DNA of 56,719 bases from Salibaculum sp035270045 (GCF_035270045.1 NZ_DATFIP010000038.1:1-56719); one strand, 5' to 3'. Numbered from the stretch's first letter, positions 43,416-52,519 are shown. The notes: generated by a model from the sequence alone, not told the origin. Numbers and translations are program-made.

Positions 43416-43982
43416 CTACCGGGGGCGCCCGCCCTGCCACTCGGCCAGCGCCGGGTTCGGCGCGGCGTCGATCACCGACGCGGCATCAACGTCCTCCGGA
43501 CCGGCCGGGGCCCTGGCGCGCATTGCCTCAAGCCGCGCGGTGTTGTCGATCACAGCGGGCACCCGCGACAGGGTTTGCGCGATAGAGGACTGGAAGCGCT
43601 GCGAATGGGCCTGGTGGCGCGCGCCGAAATAGAAGCTCACGATGGCCCCCATCAACCACCAGAGTGGTTCGGGCACGACGGCGATGCCCTGCATCCGGCT
43701 GGCAAACCAGAGCGGATCAACCATCGCCACCACGAACAGCCCGATGGTGCCGAAGGCCAGCAGCGGACGCGGCAGCCGGTTCAGCCCGTTCATGAACCTG
43801 TCGAACCGCCCCGGGCGCGGGTGCTCGAATTCCTGCGCCAACTGGCGCAGCGTGTCCCGGCGCAACCGGGTCTCGCGATCTGCCGCCGCTTCGGTGTTCT
43901 CGCGAAAGACCTCGGCGGTTTCCCGAATGATGTTGCGCCCGTCGTCGAAGAATAGCGAAAAGACGCGTTCGATCAGCCCCAT
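43416..43982 (-). CDS. Holin family protein (3TM type)
   Basis: A 188-aa protein with two to three membrane helices (LLAFGTIGLFVVAMVDPLWF at ~74-93 and PLWWLMGAIVSFYFGARHQ at ~106-124) and hydrophilic ends, matching the holin_3TMs family. It would form lesions in the inner membrane to let the endolysin reach the wall. Its start overlaps the endolysin stop by 10 bp, so the two are coupled. Such a pair releases gene transfer agent particles in Rhodobacter capsulatus. Confidence 0.85.
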   Translation of the reverse strand: MGLIERVFSLFFDDGRNIIRETAEVFRENTEAAADRETRLRRDTLRQLAQEFEHPRPGRFDRFMNGLNRLPRPLLAFGTIGLFVVAMVDPLWFASRMQGIAVVPEPLWWLMGAIVSFYFGARHQAHSQRFQSSIAQTLSRVPAVIDNTARLEAMRARAPAGPEDVDAASVIDAAPNPALAEWQGGRPR

Positions 43983-44584
43983 GGCGCCACCCGCTCGCGG
44001 TGCTGCGCGTCGGTCAGGTGAAAGCGGGGCGAGATGAACTCCTCGGCGCGGCGAATCCAGCCCCCCTTGCCGCCATCACGCCGCCGCGCGTATTTCCGCG
44101 ACGCGGGCCGGCGGTCGGCCAGCGCATAGTAGTAGTTGCGACGCGCGATACCATAGGCATCGGCAAAATGGTCGGGGGCGGCCGCCAAGGCGGCGCGCGC
44201 GGCGGCGACCGTTTGCGGCCCGATCACCCCGTCCACATCGACGGTGATGCGCATGTCATTGAGAAGACGCTGCAAGATGCGCACGGCGTTGGCGCCCGCA
44301 TTGACATACATGTCGAATACGGACGGCTGGATGTCCTTGGGCAGACGATCGATCCGCGTCCCATGGTAGTAGTGGCGCACGAAGATCCCGATGGCCTGCT
44401 CGCGCGACAGCGCGCGCACGTCTCCTGCCGTGACTTGGCCGTCGTCATCCAGGTCCAGACCCAGCCGGCGCATCGTGTGGATGGTGACCCCGTGATTGGT
44501 CGCGCCGCCGGGGTCGTCAGGATCGTTCACGTAGCCGCCTTCGCGGGCGACAATCTCCTCGGCGATCTCTTGCACGTTCTGCAT
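43973..44584 (-). CDS. GH108 N-acetylmuramidase (endolysin)
   Basis: A 203-aa lysozyme-like enzyme. The catalytic Glu15 lies in VAREGGYVNDPDDPGGATN, the hallmark of glycosyl hydrolase family 108; the C-terminal half (~95-150) has FDMYVNAGANAVRILQRLL and VDGVIGPQTVAAARAALA, a peptidoglycan-binding domain. No signal peptide, so it needs the adjacent holin to leave the cytoplasm. The ATG at 44584 is 1 nt beyond a hairpin that contains its Shine-Dalgarno. It lies between ccmE and ccmF with no other phage-like gene. Confidence 0.92.
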   Translation of the reverse strand: MQNVQEIAEEIVAREGGYVNDPDDPGGATNHGVTIHTMRRLGLDLDDDGQVTAGDVRALSREQAIGIFVRHYYHGTRIDRLPKDIQPSVFDMYVNAGANAVRILQRLLNDMRITVDVDGVIGPQTVAAARAALAAAPDHFADAYGIARRNYYYALADRRPASRKYARRRDGGKGGWIRRAEEFISPRFHLTDAQHRERVAPWG

Positions 44585-44585
44585 G

Positions 44586-44616
44586 GCCTTTTCCCCAGTT
44601 GACTGGGGCAAAAGGC
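44586..44616 (-). promoter_or_regulatory. Hairpin sequestering the endolysin ribosome binding site
   Basis: On the minus strand GCCTTTT-G-CCCCAGT pairs with ACTGGGG-AAAAGGC around a 2-nt loop: 14 bp with a single bulged G. The 3' arm contains GGGGAAAAGG, the only Shine-Dalgarno of the endolysin, and the ATG follows one base later. The structure has no U-tract, so it fits translational silencing better than termination. Confidence 0.75.
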
Positions 44617-44629
44617 TGCATGCCCGTGG

Positions 44630-45097
44630 TTAATTGATTGCTGCCGCGCCGTCCTGGTGCGGGTAGACACCCTGTTCCTTGAGACTGTCGACCAATTCTG
44701 CGGGCATGTAATCCTCATCGTGTTTTGCAAGGATTTCAACGGCTTCAAAGGTTCCGTTCACGTAATGCCCCTGTCCGACCATGCCTTGGCCCTCTTCGAA
44801 GAGGTCCGGAAGGATGCCGTCGTATGTGACCGGCACGGTGGCGCCGCCATCGGTGACCGAGAAGCGGACCTGCGTGCCCTCGCCGCGCACGATCGACCCG
44901 TCGGCCACCAGTCCGCCGATGCGGAACAGCTCGGTCTCGGCGGGCGGTTCGGCCACCACCTCGGCGGGCGAGCGGAAATAGTTGATCCCGTCACGGAAGC
45001 CGTAACCGACCAGCCCGACAGAAAGGGTCAGCGCGACGAAGGCCACGAGGATCACCTGGATGCGGCGCTGTTTCTTGAGGGATTTCATACCGGCCAT
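44630..45097 (-). CDS. ccmE: Heme chaperone CcmE
   Basis: Carries heme covalently to CcmF. 155 aa with one N-terminal membrane anchor (VILVAFVALTLSVGLVGYGF, ~15-34) and a periplasmic beta-barrel. The heme-binding His126 and Tyr130 are in LAKHDEDYMP, matching HxxxY of CcmE. The ATG at 45097 has AAGG and AGGGG upstream; the next Met (45088) is also possible. Followed by argC's neighbour gap of 12 bp upstream. Confidence 0.95.
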   Translation of the reverse strand: MAGMKSLKKQRRIQVILVAFVALTLSVGLVGYGFRDGINYFRSPAEVVAEPPAETELFRIGGLVADGSIVRGEGTQVRFSVTDGGATVPVTYDGILPDLFEEGQGMVGQGHYVNGTFEAVEILAKHDEDYMPAELVDSLKEQGVYPHQDGAAAIN

Positions 45098-45109
45098 GTC
45101 CTTGCCCCT

Positions 45110-46138
45110 TCACGGAAAGACCGGGGCCAGCATCAGCCCCGCGGTTTCATCAAGCCCCAGCATCAGGTTGGCGTTCTGGATCGCCTGCCCGCTGGACCCC
45201 TTGGTCAGATTGTCGATCACGCCGACGATGATAGCACGATTCGCGCGCCGGTCAGCCACGACGCCGATATGGCACAGGTTTGATCCGCGCACGTCCTTCA
45301 TGCCCGGCACCTGCCCCATGGGCAGGACGTGCAGGAACGGTTCACCCCCGTAGCGATCGGCCAGCGCGCGGTGCACCGCGGCCGGGTCGCCCTCGACATA
45401 GGCCGTGGCGAGGATGCCCCGGCTCGCCGGTACGAGGTGCGGGGTGAACTGCACCTCGACCCTCCGGCCCGCGGCGGCGGAAAACTCCTGGTCGAACTCG
45501 CCAAGGTGGCGGTGCCTGCCGCCCACGGCGTAGGCACCGACGTTCTCGACCATCTCGGCGGTCAGCAGGTGCTCGCGGGCCGCACGGCCCGCGCCCGAGG
45601 CGCCGACCTTCAGGTCAAGGATGATCCGGTCCAGGTCGATCACCCCGGCCTCGATCAGGGGGCGCAGGATGAACTGCCCGGTCGCGGCGTTGCAGCCGGT
45701 TCCGGCAACCAGCCGTGCGCGGGCGATGTGCCCACGGTAGAACTCGGTCAGGCCATAGACCGCCTGCCGCTGCATCTCGGGCGCCGCATGGGGCTTGCCA
45801 TACCATTTCTCGTACTCCTCCGGGTCTCGCAGGCGGAAATCGGCCGACAGGTCCACAACCCGGACATGGCCGGGCAGGTCGGCCACGACCGCCTGCGAGG
45901 TCGCATGCGGCAACGCGCAGAAGGCAAGGTCTATGCCGCTGAAATCGACCTGCTGGATCGTGGTCACGTGCGGCAGGTCGAGGTGGCGCAAATGTGGATA
46001 GACATCGGCCATGGCCCGCCCGGCCTTCGAATTGCCCGACAGCGCGCCAACCTTCAGCGCCGGGTGGCTGGCGATCAGGCGGACCAGTTCCGCACCCGTG
46101 TAGCCGGACGCGCCAAGAATTGCGACGTTGTGGGTCAT
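45110..46138 (-). CDS. argC: N-acetyl-gamma-glutamyl-phosphate reductase
   Basis: Third step of arginine synthesis from glutamate. 342 aa with the NADP-binding start MTHNVAILGASGYTGAELVRL, the catalytic Cys at about 149 in VAGTGCNAATGQF, and the His region PHLVPASRGILAT. This is the long (type 1) ArgC. It lies just upstream of ccmE and may share its transcript. Confidence 0.97.
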   Translation of the reverse strand: MTHNVAILGASGYTGAELVRLIASHPALKVGALSGNSKAGRAMADVYPHLRHLDLPHVTTIQQVDFSGIDLAFCALPHATSQAVVADLPGHVRVVDLSADFRLRDPEEYEKWYGKPHAAPEMQRQAVYGLTEFYRGHIARARLVAGTGCNAATGQFILRPLIEAGVIDLDRIILDLKVGASGAGRAAREHLLTAEMVENVGAYAVGGRHRHLGEFDQEFSAAAGRRVEVQFTPHLVPASRGILATAYVEGDPAAVHRALADRYGGEPFLHVLPMGQVPGMKDVRGSNLCHIGVVADRRANRAIIVGVIDNLTKGSSGQAIQNANLMLGLDETAGLMLAPVFP

Positions 46139-46194
46139 GTCAGTCCTTTGTCAGAAGGCAAGTAGGGGCGGGCGAAGGGTCGCGCAAGGTGGCA

Positions 46195-47007
46195 TCACGC
46201 CGCGTCGAAGGCGACTTCACGCCGCAGGAACCGCGTCGCGCCCGCCGAAACCTTCTTGGGGTCCCCCGTGGTCAGGAAACCGCCCGTCTCACCCGGTCCG
46301 ACCATGGCCGGATGACGCTCCAGGTAGTCGGCCAGGCTGTCGGCCACCAGGTTGGCCTGGCTGAAAACCGCGACATCGGCCCCCAGGGCCGCCTGGAACT
46401 GTTCCTGCATGATCGGGTAATGCGTGCAGCCCAGGATGGCGGCATCCGGGTCCGGCATCTTGCGCTTGAGCGCGTCCACGTGGCTGGTGACCAGCGCCTC
46501 GGCCAGGATCATGTCGCCCTCCTCGATGGCATCGACGACGCCGCCGCAGGCCTGCGCCTCGACATCGACCCCGATCGCGCGAAAGGCCAGTTCGCGCTGA
46601 AAGGCGCGGCTGGACACCGTCGCGGGCGTCGCGAAAAGCGCCACATGCTTGACCGCGACCTCGCGCGGGGGGGAATTGTCGCCCCACTTGCGCTCGGTCA
46701 GCGCCTCGATCAGCGGCACGAAAACCCCCAGGACCCGCTTGTCGCGCGGCACCCAGCCGTCCTGCATCCGGCGCAGGGCCGCGGCGCTGGCGGTGTTGCA
46801 GGCCAGGATCACGAGGTCGCAGCCTTCGTCGAACAGTCGCTGAACCCCGCGCGTCGTCAGCTCGTAGATGTCCTGCGGATCGCGAACACCGTAGGGCGTG
46901 TGGGCGCTGTCGGCATAGTAGACAAAGGGAACCCCCGGCAAACGCTTGCTTACCGCGTCCAGAACCGTCAGCCCGCCCAGGCCGCTGTCAAATATGCCTA
47001 CCGCCAT
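46195..47007 (-). CDS. murI: Glutamate racemase
   Basis: Makes D-glutamate for peptidoglycan. 270 aa with MAVGIFDSGLGGLTVLDAV and the two catalytic cysteines: Cys70 in VILACNTAS and the second in AILGCTHYPIM. The ATG at 47007 is the family start; the 5' end lies inside the previous gene, overlapping it by 20 bp. Gene is convergent with none; argC follows after 56 bp on the same strand. Confidence 0.95.
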   Translation of the reverse strand: MAVGIFDSGLGGLTVLDAVSKRLPGVPFVYYADSAHTPYGVRDPQDIYELTTRGVQRLFDEGCDLVILACNTASAAALRRMQDGWVPRDKRVLGVFVPLIEALTERKWGDNSPPREVAVKHVALFATPATVSSRAFQRELAFRAIGVDVEAQACGGVVDAIEEGDMILAEALVTSHVDALKRKMPDPDAAILGCTHYPIMQEQFQAALGADVAVFSQANLVADSLADYLERHPAMVGPGETGGFLTTGDPKKVSAGATRFLRREVAFDAA

Positions 47008-47920
47008 TGTCGCCTGTCCTGCCTGCCTGGGCCCCGTCTGCCTGGGCCCTGTGCCTGTCATCATACTCGAACCCGATGGCATCAGCGGCCAAAGGGCTTG
47101 GCGAAAGCTCATACGTCGCCTTGCGCAGGAAATCCATCATGGCTTTGGGGTCCGAACGCAAGGGGTCCAGCCTGTCGACGGGGATGGGCCGGCCGATCAC
47201 CACGCGCACCGTGCTTCCGACGCGGGCGCGGAATTCGCGGATCAGAAGCCCCATGCGCAGGGTGTAGTGCAGGTGGCTGGCAAGCTGGAAGAGGCGGCTG
47301 TTATGGCCCTCGAAATAGATGGGCACGACCTGCGCGTCGGACCGCGCGATCATCTTGGCGGTGAAAGTGCGCCAGGCCGGGTCCATGGGCCGGGCGAAGG
47401 GCTTGAGAGAGGTACTGACCGTGCCGCCGGGAAAGATCCCGATGGCCCCGCCTTCGCCGAGGTAACGCAGCGCCGCCTTGCGGGTCTCCATGTTGCGGCG
47501 CACAGCCTCCCTGGTCTCGTCGAAATCTATGGGCAGGATGACCCTCTCCAGATCCGGCGACTTGCGGAACACCTTGTGGGCCAGAACCCGGAAATCCCCG
47601 GCGCGGCGCTCCGACAGGATGCGTCCCAGCATCAAGCCGTCGAGGATGCCGTAGGGGTGATTGGCCACCATGACCAGCGGACCCTCGGCGGGAATGTCGT
47701 CAAGGCTGCCGCCCACCACCTCCAGCCGGATCTTGTAGCGCTCGCAGATGACCTGCCAGAAATCGCGGCCCCCGGCCACCTCCTGGGCATAGCCGCGCGC
47801 CTTGCGGATCAGGCGCAGCCGACCGGTGGCGTTTTCCATCACGCGGATCATGGCCCGCCCGGTACGCGACCGGGCGGAATGGGCATAGGAAATCTCGCGG
47901 GCTATGTGCTTGTCGCTCAT
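46988..47920 (-). CDS. Lysophospholipid acyltransferase family protein (PlsC-like)
   Basis: A 310-aa acyltransferase with the HxxxxD catalytic motif in VANHPYGILD (His88, Asp94), then FPGGTVSTS as the glycerol-phosphate-binding block and PIYFEGHNSRLFQ. It probably acylates a lysolipid at the inner membrane; whether 1-acyl-glycerol-3-phosphate or another acceptor such as a lyso-ornithine lipid is meant cannot be decided. It overlaps murI by 20 bp. Confidence 0.85.
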   Translation of the reverse strand: MSDKHIAREISYAHSARSRTGRAMIRVMENATGRLRLIRKARGYAQEVAGGRDFWQVICERYKIRLEVVGGSLDDIPAEGPLVMVANHPYGILDGLMLGRILSERRAGDFRVLAHKVFRKSPDLERVILPIDFDETREAVRRNMETRKAALRYLGEGGAIGIFPGGTVSTSLKPFARPMDPAWRTFTAKMIARSDAQVVPIYFEGHNSRLFQLASHLHYTLRMGLLIREFRARVGSTVRVVIGRPIPVDRLDPLRSDPKAMMDFLRKATYELSPSPLAADAIGFEYDDRHRAQADGAQAGRTGDNGGRHI

Positions 47921-48008
47921 GGCATCTGCCGGGCTAGTCTGTCGTCATGTCGGTTTACGCAGGGTGATGCAGAATAGCCAGCCTCCGTGACGCCTTGATA
48001 ACACACCG

Positions 48009-51000
48009 TTACTCGGCCGCCTGCCTGTCCCCGTCAGGCGTACGCAGCACCGCCAGCAACTCCTCGCGGCGTTTCTCGGCGCTGGCGGCATTGGCCGCCT
48101 TGACCGGCCCGAAGCCGCGGATCGACAGCGGCAGCTCGGCCAGGGCCACGGCGGCCTCTCGCGTCTCGGGCCGCAGGAGGCGCCGCGCCTCGTCCATGTC
48201 CCGTTCATATTGGCTGATCAGGGCCCGCTCCATCCGGCGTTCTTCGGTGCGTGCGAAGGGATCGGCCCAGGTGCCGCGCAGGCGCCTGAGGCGGGCCAGC
48301 AGCGGGAAAAGGCGGTGCATCAGACGCTCACCGAATTCTTTCTTTAGCGGGCGGCCGCCCGGCCCTTGCCTGCTCAGCCCCGGCGGGGCGAGGTGATAGG
48401 TCAGCCGGATCTCGCCGCCCAACTCGGCCTCGGCCTTCCTGCGAGTGTCCAGGTGCAGACGCGCGACCTCGTATTCATCCTTGTAGGCCAGCAGCTTGTG
48501 ATAGCCTTTCGCGACCGCCTCTTTCAGCGGCCCGTCGAAACGCGCGACGAAATCGGTGTAACGTTTCGCATAGGCGGCATCCTGGTAGGCGGTCAGATGC
48601 TGGGCGCGATGGGCGATTCTCTCGTCCAGCGTTTTCGGCTTTTCGACCACCTTGTCCTCCAGCAGCGCGGCCGCCTTCTCGGGCTCCAGCACGGCCCAAC
48701 GGCCATAGTCGAAGGCTTGGGTGTTGCGGTCGACCGCGGCGCCGTTCAACGCGATCGCGCGCTTGATCGCCGACTCGCTGACCGGAATGCCGCCCATCTG
48801 CCAGCAAGCCCCGAAAACCATCATGTTCGAATAGATCGCGTCACCCAGCAGGTGACCGGCCAGGTCGTTGGCATCGAACATCGACAGCCGGTCTTGCAGG
48901 CGCGCCTGCAGCGCGTGTTGCAAGCGGTCGGTCGGCAGCTTGAAGTCCGTGTCGCGGGTGAAATCGCCGGTCATGACCTCGTGCGCGTTCACCACGGCGC
49001 GGGTGCGGCCCGGCGTCGTCAGACCCAGGGTCCTTGCGCCGGCGCTGACCACCAGGTCGCCGCCGATCAGCGTATCGCATTCACCGGTGGCCACGCGGAT
49101 GGCCGCGATATCCTCGGCCGACTCGGCGATGCGGCAATGGATATGAACCGCCCCACCCTTTTGCGCCAGACCGGCCATCTCCATCATGCCAGCCGCCTTG
49201 CCGTCGACATGGGCGGCCATGGCCAGCACCGCGCCGATGGTCACGACGCCGGTGCCACCGACCCCGGTGATGACAACGTTGTGCGTGCCGTCGATCGCGG
49301 GTAGCTCGGGCGCGGGCAAATCAGGTAAATCCAGCCCGGTGCCCTCGTCGCGGCGCATTTGTGCGCCTTCAACGGTCACGAAGCTGGGGCAGAACCCCTT
49401 GAGGCAGGAAAAGTCCTTGTTGCAGCTTGACTGGTCGATGGCGCGCTTGCGGCCCAGCTCGGTCTCGACCGGCACGATCGAGACACAGTTCGACTGCACC
49501 CCGCAATCGCCGCAGCCCTCGCAGACATCGGTGTTGATGAAGACGCGACGGTCGGGGTCGGGAAACCGGCCGCGCTTGCGGCGGCGGCGTTTCTCGGCGG
49601 CACAGGTCTGGATATAGACGAGGGCCGAGACGCCCGGTACCTTGGACAGCCCCTTTTGCACCGCCTCCATCTCGTCGCGTTCATGCACGTGAACACCAGC
49701 AGGCAGGCTTTTGACATCAAATCCTTCCCTTGGGTCATGAACCACGGCCACGTCGCGCACCCCCATGGCCAGCAACTCGCGGCAGATCCGGTCCGGACCA
49801 AGGTCGCCGTCATTCTTCTGGCCGCCGGTCATGGCGACGGCGTCGTTGTAAAGAATCTTGTAGGTGATGTTGGTTCCGGCCATCAACGCGAAGCGGATCG
49901 CCTGCACGCCCGAGTGATTGTACGTGCCGTCTCCGAGGTTCTGGAAAACGTGGGGCCGCGTCGAGAACGGAGCCTCGCCCACCCAGTTCGCGCCCTCGCC
50001 GCCCATCTGGGTGAACCCGACCGTGTCGCGGTCCATCCATTGCACCATGTAGTGACAGCCGATCCCGGCATAGGCGCGCGACCCGTCTGGCACACTGGTC
50101 GAGCTGTTGTGCGGGCAACCGGAACAGAAATAGGGCAGCCGCGCCGCGATCTCTTCGGCGTTGTCGGCGCGGCGGGCCTCGGCCAGTTTCGCCAGCGCAC
50201 CCTCTAGGGCGTCGGTTCGTCGGCCCTCTTCGATCAGGACCTGGCCAATCTTCTCGGCCACCCAGACCGGGTCCAGCGCGTAGCGGGTCGGGAACAATTC
50301 CTCGCGGCGGTCGCCGACATGGGACTTCCCCTTGTGCCAGCCATAGACGCGCTGTCCGCGGCGGTCATCGAAAATGGCCTCTTTTACCTGCACCTCGATC
50401 AGCTTGCGCTTTTCCTCGACGCAGATGATCAGGTCGAGCCCCTCGGCCCAGTCAAGAAACCCCTTCATGTCCATGGGCCAGACCTGCCCGACCTTGTAGG
50501 TCGTGACGCCCAACTGCGCGGCCTCGGCGGCGTCGATCCCCAGCAATGACAGCGCATGTTGCAGGTCGAGCCAGTTCTTGCCCGCGGCGACGAAACCGAT
50601 TTTCGCGCCCGGCTTGCCCCAGACCCGCTTATCCATACCGTTGACGTGGGAAAACGCTTCGGCCGCGAAACGCTTGTGGTCGATCATCCGCGCTTCTTGC
50701 GCGACGGGCGTATCCACCAGACGGATGTTCAGCCCCCCCTCGGGCATGGAAATGTCGGGGGTCACGAAATGCGGCCGGAACGGGTCGCCCTCGACGACGC
50801 TCGTGACCTCGACCGTGTCCTTCATCGTCTTCAGGCCGACCCAGACCCCGGCAAAGCGGGACAGCGCCCAGCCGTAGAGCCCGTAGTCGAGGATTTCCTG
50901 CACCCCGGCGGGGCTGACAATGGGCATGTAGGCATCGACCATGGCCCAGTCGGACTGGTGCAGGGTTGTCGAGCTTTCACCGGTGTGATCGTCGCCCATG

Positions 51001-51428
51001 GCCATGAGGACGCCGCCATGAGGCGCTGTCCCGGCCATGTTGGCATGACGCATCACGTCGCCCGACCGGTCCACCCCCGGCCCCTTGCCATACCAGAGCC
51101 CGAAGACACCGTCATGCTTGCCCTCGCCGCGCAGGTCGGCCTGCTGACTGCCCCAGAGCGCGGTGGCGGCCAGGTCCTCGTTCAGACCCGGCTGGAACAG
51201 AACCTGCGCCTCGGCCAGCTCCTTTTGCGCGCGCTGCATCTGCAGGTCCACCGCCCCCAGCGGCGAGCCGCGATAACCCGTCACGTAACCGGCCGTATCC
51301 AGCCCCGCCGCCCGGTCCCGGGCCCGCTGCATCAGCATCAGCCGCACCAGCGCCTGGGTGCCGTTCAGCAACACCGGCGATTTCGACAGGTCGAACCGGT
51401 CGGAAAGGGATATGTCCTGCAGGCTCAT
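48009..51428 (-). CDS. Indolepyruvate ferredoxin oxidoreductase, fused alpha-beta form
   Basis: Oxidatively decarboxylates aryl pyruvates from amino acid breakdown, passing electrons to ferredoxin. The 1139-aa chain joins both subunits: an N-terminal ThDP-dependent part (TAGYVTGYRGSPLGAVDLQM, later GFTQMGGEGANWVGEAPF and GDGTYNHSGVQAIRFAL), a cysteine-rich ferredoxin-like segment (CEGCGDCGVQSNC and more Cys), then the gamma part GVGGTGVVTIGAVLAMAAH. GAGGAGG stands before the ATG. Divergent from a LysR gene, a likely regulator. Confidence 0.95.
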   Translation of the reverse strand: MSLQDISLSDRFDLSKSPVLLNGTQALVRLMLMQRARDRAAGLDTAGYVTGYRGSPLGAVDLQMQRAQKELAEAQVLFQPGLNEDLAATALWGSQQADLRGEGKHDGVFGLWYGKGPGVDRSGDVMRHANMAGTAPHGGVLMAMGDDHTGESSTTLHQSDWAMVDAYMPIVSPAGVQEILDYGLYGWALSRFAGVWVGLKTMKDTVEVTSVVEGDPFRPHFVTPDISMPEGGLNIRLVDTPVAQEARMIDHKRFAAEAFSHVNGMDKRVWGKPGAKIGFVAAGKNWLDLQHALSLLGIDAAEAAQLGVTTYKVGQVWPMDMKGFLDWAEGLDLIICVEEKRKLIEVQVKEAIFDDRRGQRVYGWHKGKSHVGDRREELFPTRYALDPVWVAEKIGQVLIEEGRRTDALEGALAKLAEARRADNAEEIAARLPYFCSGCPHNSSTSVPDGSRAYAGIGCHYMVQWMDRDTVGFTQMGGEGANWVGEAPFSTRPHVFQNLGDGTYNHSGVQAIRFALMAGTNITYKILYNDAVAMTGGQKNDGDLGPDRICRELLAMGVRDVAVVHDPREGFDVKSLPAGVHVHERDEMEAVQKGLSKVPGVSALVYIQTCAAEKRRRRKRGRFPDPDRRVFINTDVCEGCGDCGVQSNCVSIVPVETELGRKRAIDQSSCNKDFSCLKGFCPSFVTVEGAQMRRDEGTGLDLPDLPAPELPAIDGTHNVVITGVGGTGVVTIGAVLAMAAHVDGKAAGMMEMAGLAQKGGAVHIHCRIAESAEDIAAIRVATGECDTLIGGDLVVSAGARTLGLTTPGRTRAVVNAHEVMTGDFTRDTDFKLPTDRLQHALQARLQDRLSMFDANDLAGHLLGDAIYSNMMVFGACWQMGGIPVSESAIKRAIALNGAAVDRNTQAFDYGRWAVLEPEKAAALLEDKVVEKPKTLDERIAHRAQHLTAYQDAAYAKRYTDFVARFDGPLKEAVAKGYHKLLAYKDEYEVARLHLDTRRKAEAELGGEIRLTYHLAPPGLSRQGPGGRPLKKEFGERLMHRLFPLLARLRRLRGTWADPFARTEERRMERALISQYERDMDEARRLLRPETREAAVALAELPLSIRGFGPVKAANAASAEKRREELLAVLRTPDGDRQAAE

Positions 51429-51512
51429 CGGGCACCTCCTCGCCTCTGTCGAGCGTTACGGCAGCATAGGTCAAAAACACTGACCTACAAAGGATGAACC
51501 GTGCGACAATGT

Positions 51513-51524
51513 TCTTTGCAAAGA
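51513..51524. promoter_or_regulatory. Perfect 12-bp palindrome in divergent lysR region
   Basis: TCTTTGCAAAGA reads the same on both strands and lies midway between the divergent oxidoreductase and LysR genes. LysR proteins bind such inverted repeats between divergent partner genes, so it is a candidate operator. Confidence 0.5.
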
Positions 51525-51587
51525 CCATGACTCGCGGTGTAATGACCCAAAGGGAATGGTGGCACAGGCTTTCCGGAAGGAACGGCG

Positions 51588-52490
51588 ATGGACTGGGACA
51601 AGCTACGAATCTTTCACGCGGTCGCCGATGCGGGCAGCCTGACCCATGCCGGCGACATGCTGCACCTGAGCCAGTCCGCCGTCTCGCGCCAGATCCGCGC
51701 CCTTGAGGACTCGCTGAACACCACCCTGTTCCACCGCCACGCGCGGGGGTTGATTCTCACCGAGCAGGGCGAGCTGCTGTTCGACGCCACCCGGGCCATG
51801 ACACGCAGGCTCGATGCCGCGTCGGCCCGGATCAAGGACAGCGAGGAAGAGGTCTTCGGCGAGTTGAAGGTCACCACGACAACCGGCTTCGGCACGCTCT
51901 GGCTGGCGCCGCGTCTTCCCACGCTCTACAAGAAATATCCCGACCTCAATATCGACCTGATGCTCGAGGAACGTGTGCTTGACCTGCCCATGCGCGAGGC
52001 CGACGTGGCCATCCGCATGAAGGAACCAAGCCAGGCCGACCTGATCCGCAAGCGGCTGATGTCGGTGCGTATGCGGCTCTACGCGACGGATGCCTACCTT
52101 GACGCCGCCGCCCCCATCGACCGGCTCGACCAAATCGGCGCGCACCGGCTCATATGCCAGAGTCCCAACGCCTTCCAGGTCGCCGCGGGTGCGACTCTCG
52201 TGCAACACTTGCTGACCTACGACACGCCGAAACTTCTGCATGTGAACAACTATTTCGGGGTCCTTCAGGCGGTGCAATCGGATCTCGGGATCGGCGTCCT
52301 GCCGGACTACGTGGCGGAATTCACGCCCCGCCTGCGCCGCGTCCTGCACGAGGTGGAAAGCGGTGAAGTCCCTGTTTTTCTTGCTTATCCCGAGGAATTG
52401 CGCCAGTCCAAGCGGGTCATGGCCTTCCGCGATTTCGTGCAGGAGGAAATCGTCGCCCATCGCCGCCGGGTGCGCGAGGAAATCGTCTGA
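51588..52490 (+). CDS. LysR-family transcriptional regulator
   Basis: A 300-aa LysR protein. The helix-turn-helix is residues ~15-40 (AGSLTHAGDMLHLSQSAVSRQ), followed by LFHRHARGLILTEQGELLF and an effector-binding domain. GGAAGGAACGGCG precedes the ATG. Divergent from the indolepyruvate oxidoreductase gene, which it may control in answer to an amino-acid or aryl-acid signal. The 170-nt region after its stop ends in a good terminator. Confidence 0.92.
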   Translation: MDWDKLRIFHAVADAGSLTHAGDMLHLSQSAVSRQIRALEDSLNTTLFHRHARGLILTEQGELLFDATRAMTRRLDAASARIKDSEEEVFGELKVTTTTGFGTLWLAPRLPTLYKKYPDLNIDLMLEERVLDLPMREADVAIRMKEPSQADLIRKRLMSVRMRLYATDAYLDAAAPIDRLDQIGAHRLICQSPNAFQVAAGATLVQHLLTYDTPKLLHVNNYFGVLQAVQSDLGIGVLPDYVAEFTPRLRRVLHEVESGEVPVFLAYPEELRQSKRVMAFRDFVQEEIVAHRRRVREEIV

Positions 52491-52519
52491 CAGGACCCGG
52501 AGCCGCTTCGCGGGGCAAA

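Noticed and set aside
41636..43585. Long plus-strand frame opposite ccmF and part of the holin
   Set aside because: It shows no recognisable domain and lies antisense to ccmF with its WWD motif.
43416..44584. Prophage or phage remnant
   Set aside because: Only the endolysin and holin are phage-like. They are flanked by intact ccm genes, with no integrase, structural genes or attachment-site repeats.
44620..44640. CtrA site (TTAA-N7-TTAA) controlling the lysis pair
   Set aside because: A single TTAA is present near the ccmE stop, but there is no second half-site at the required spacing.
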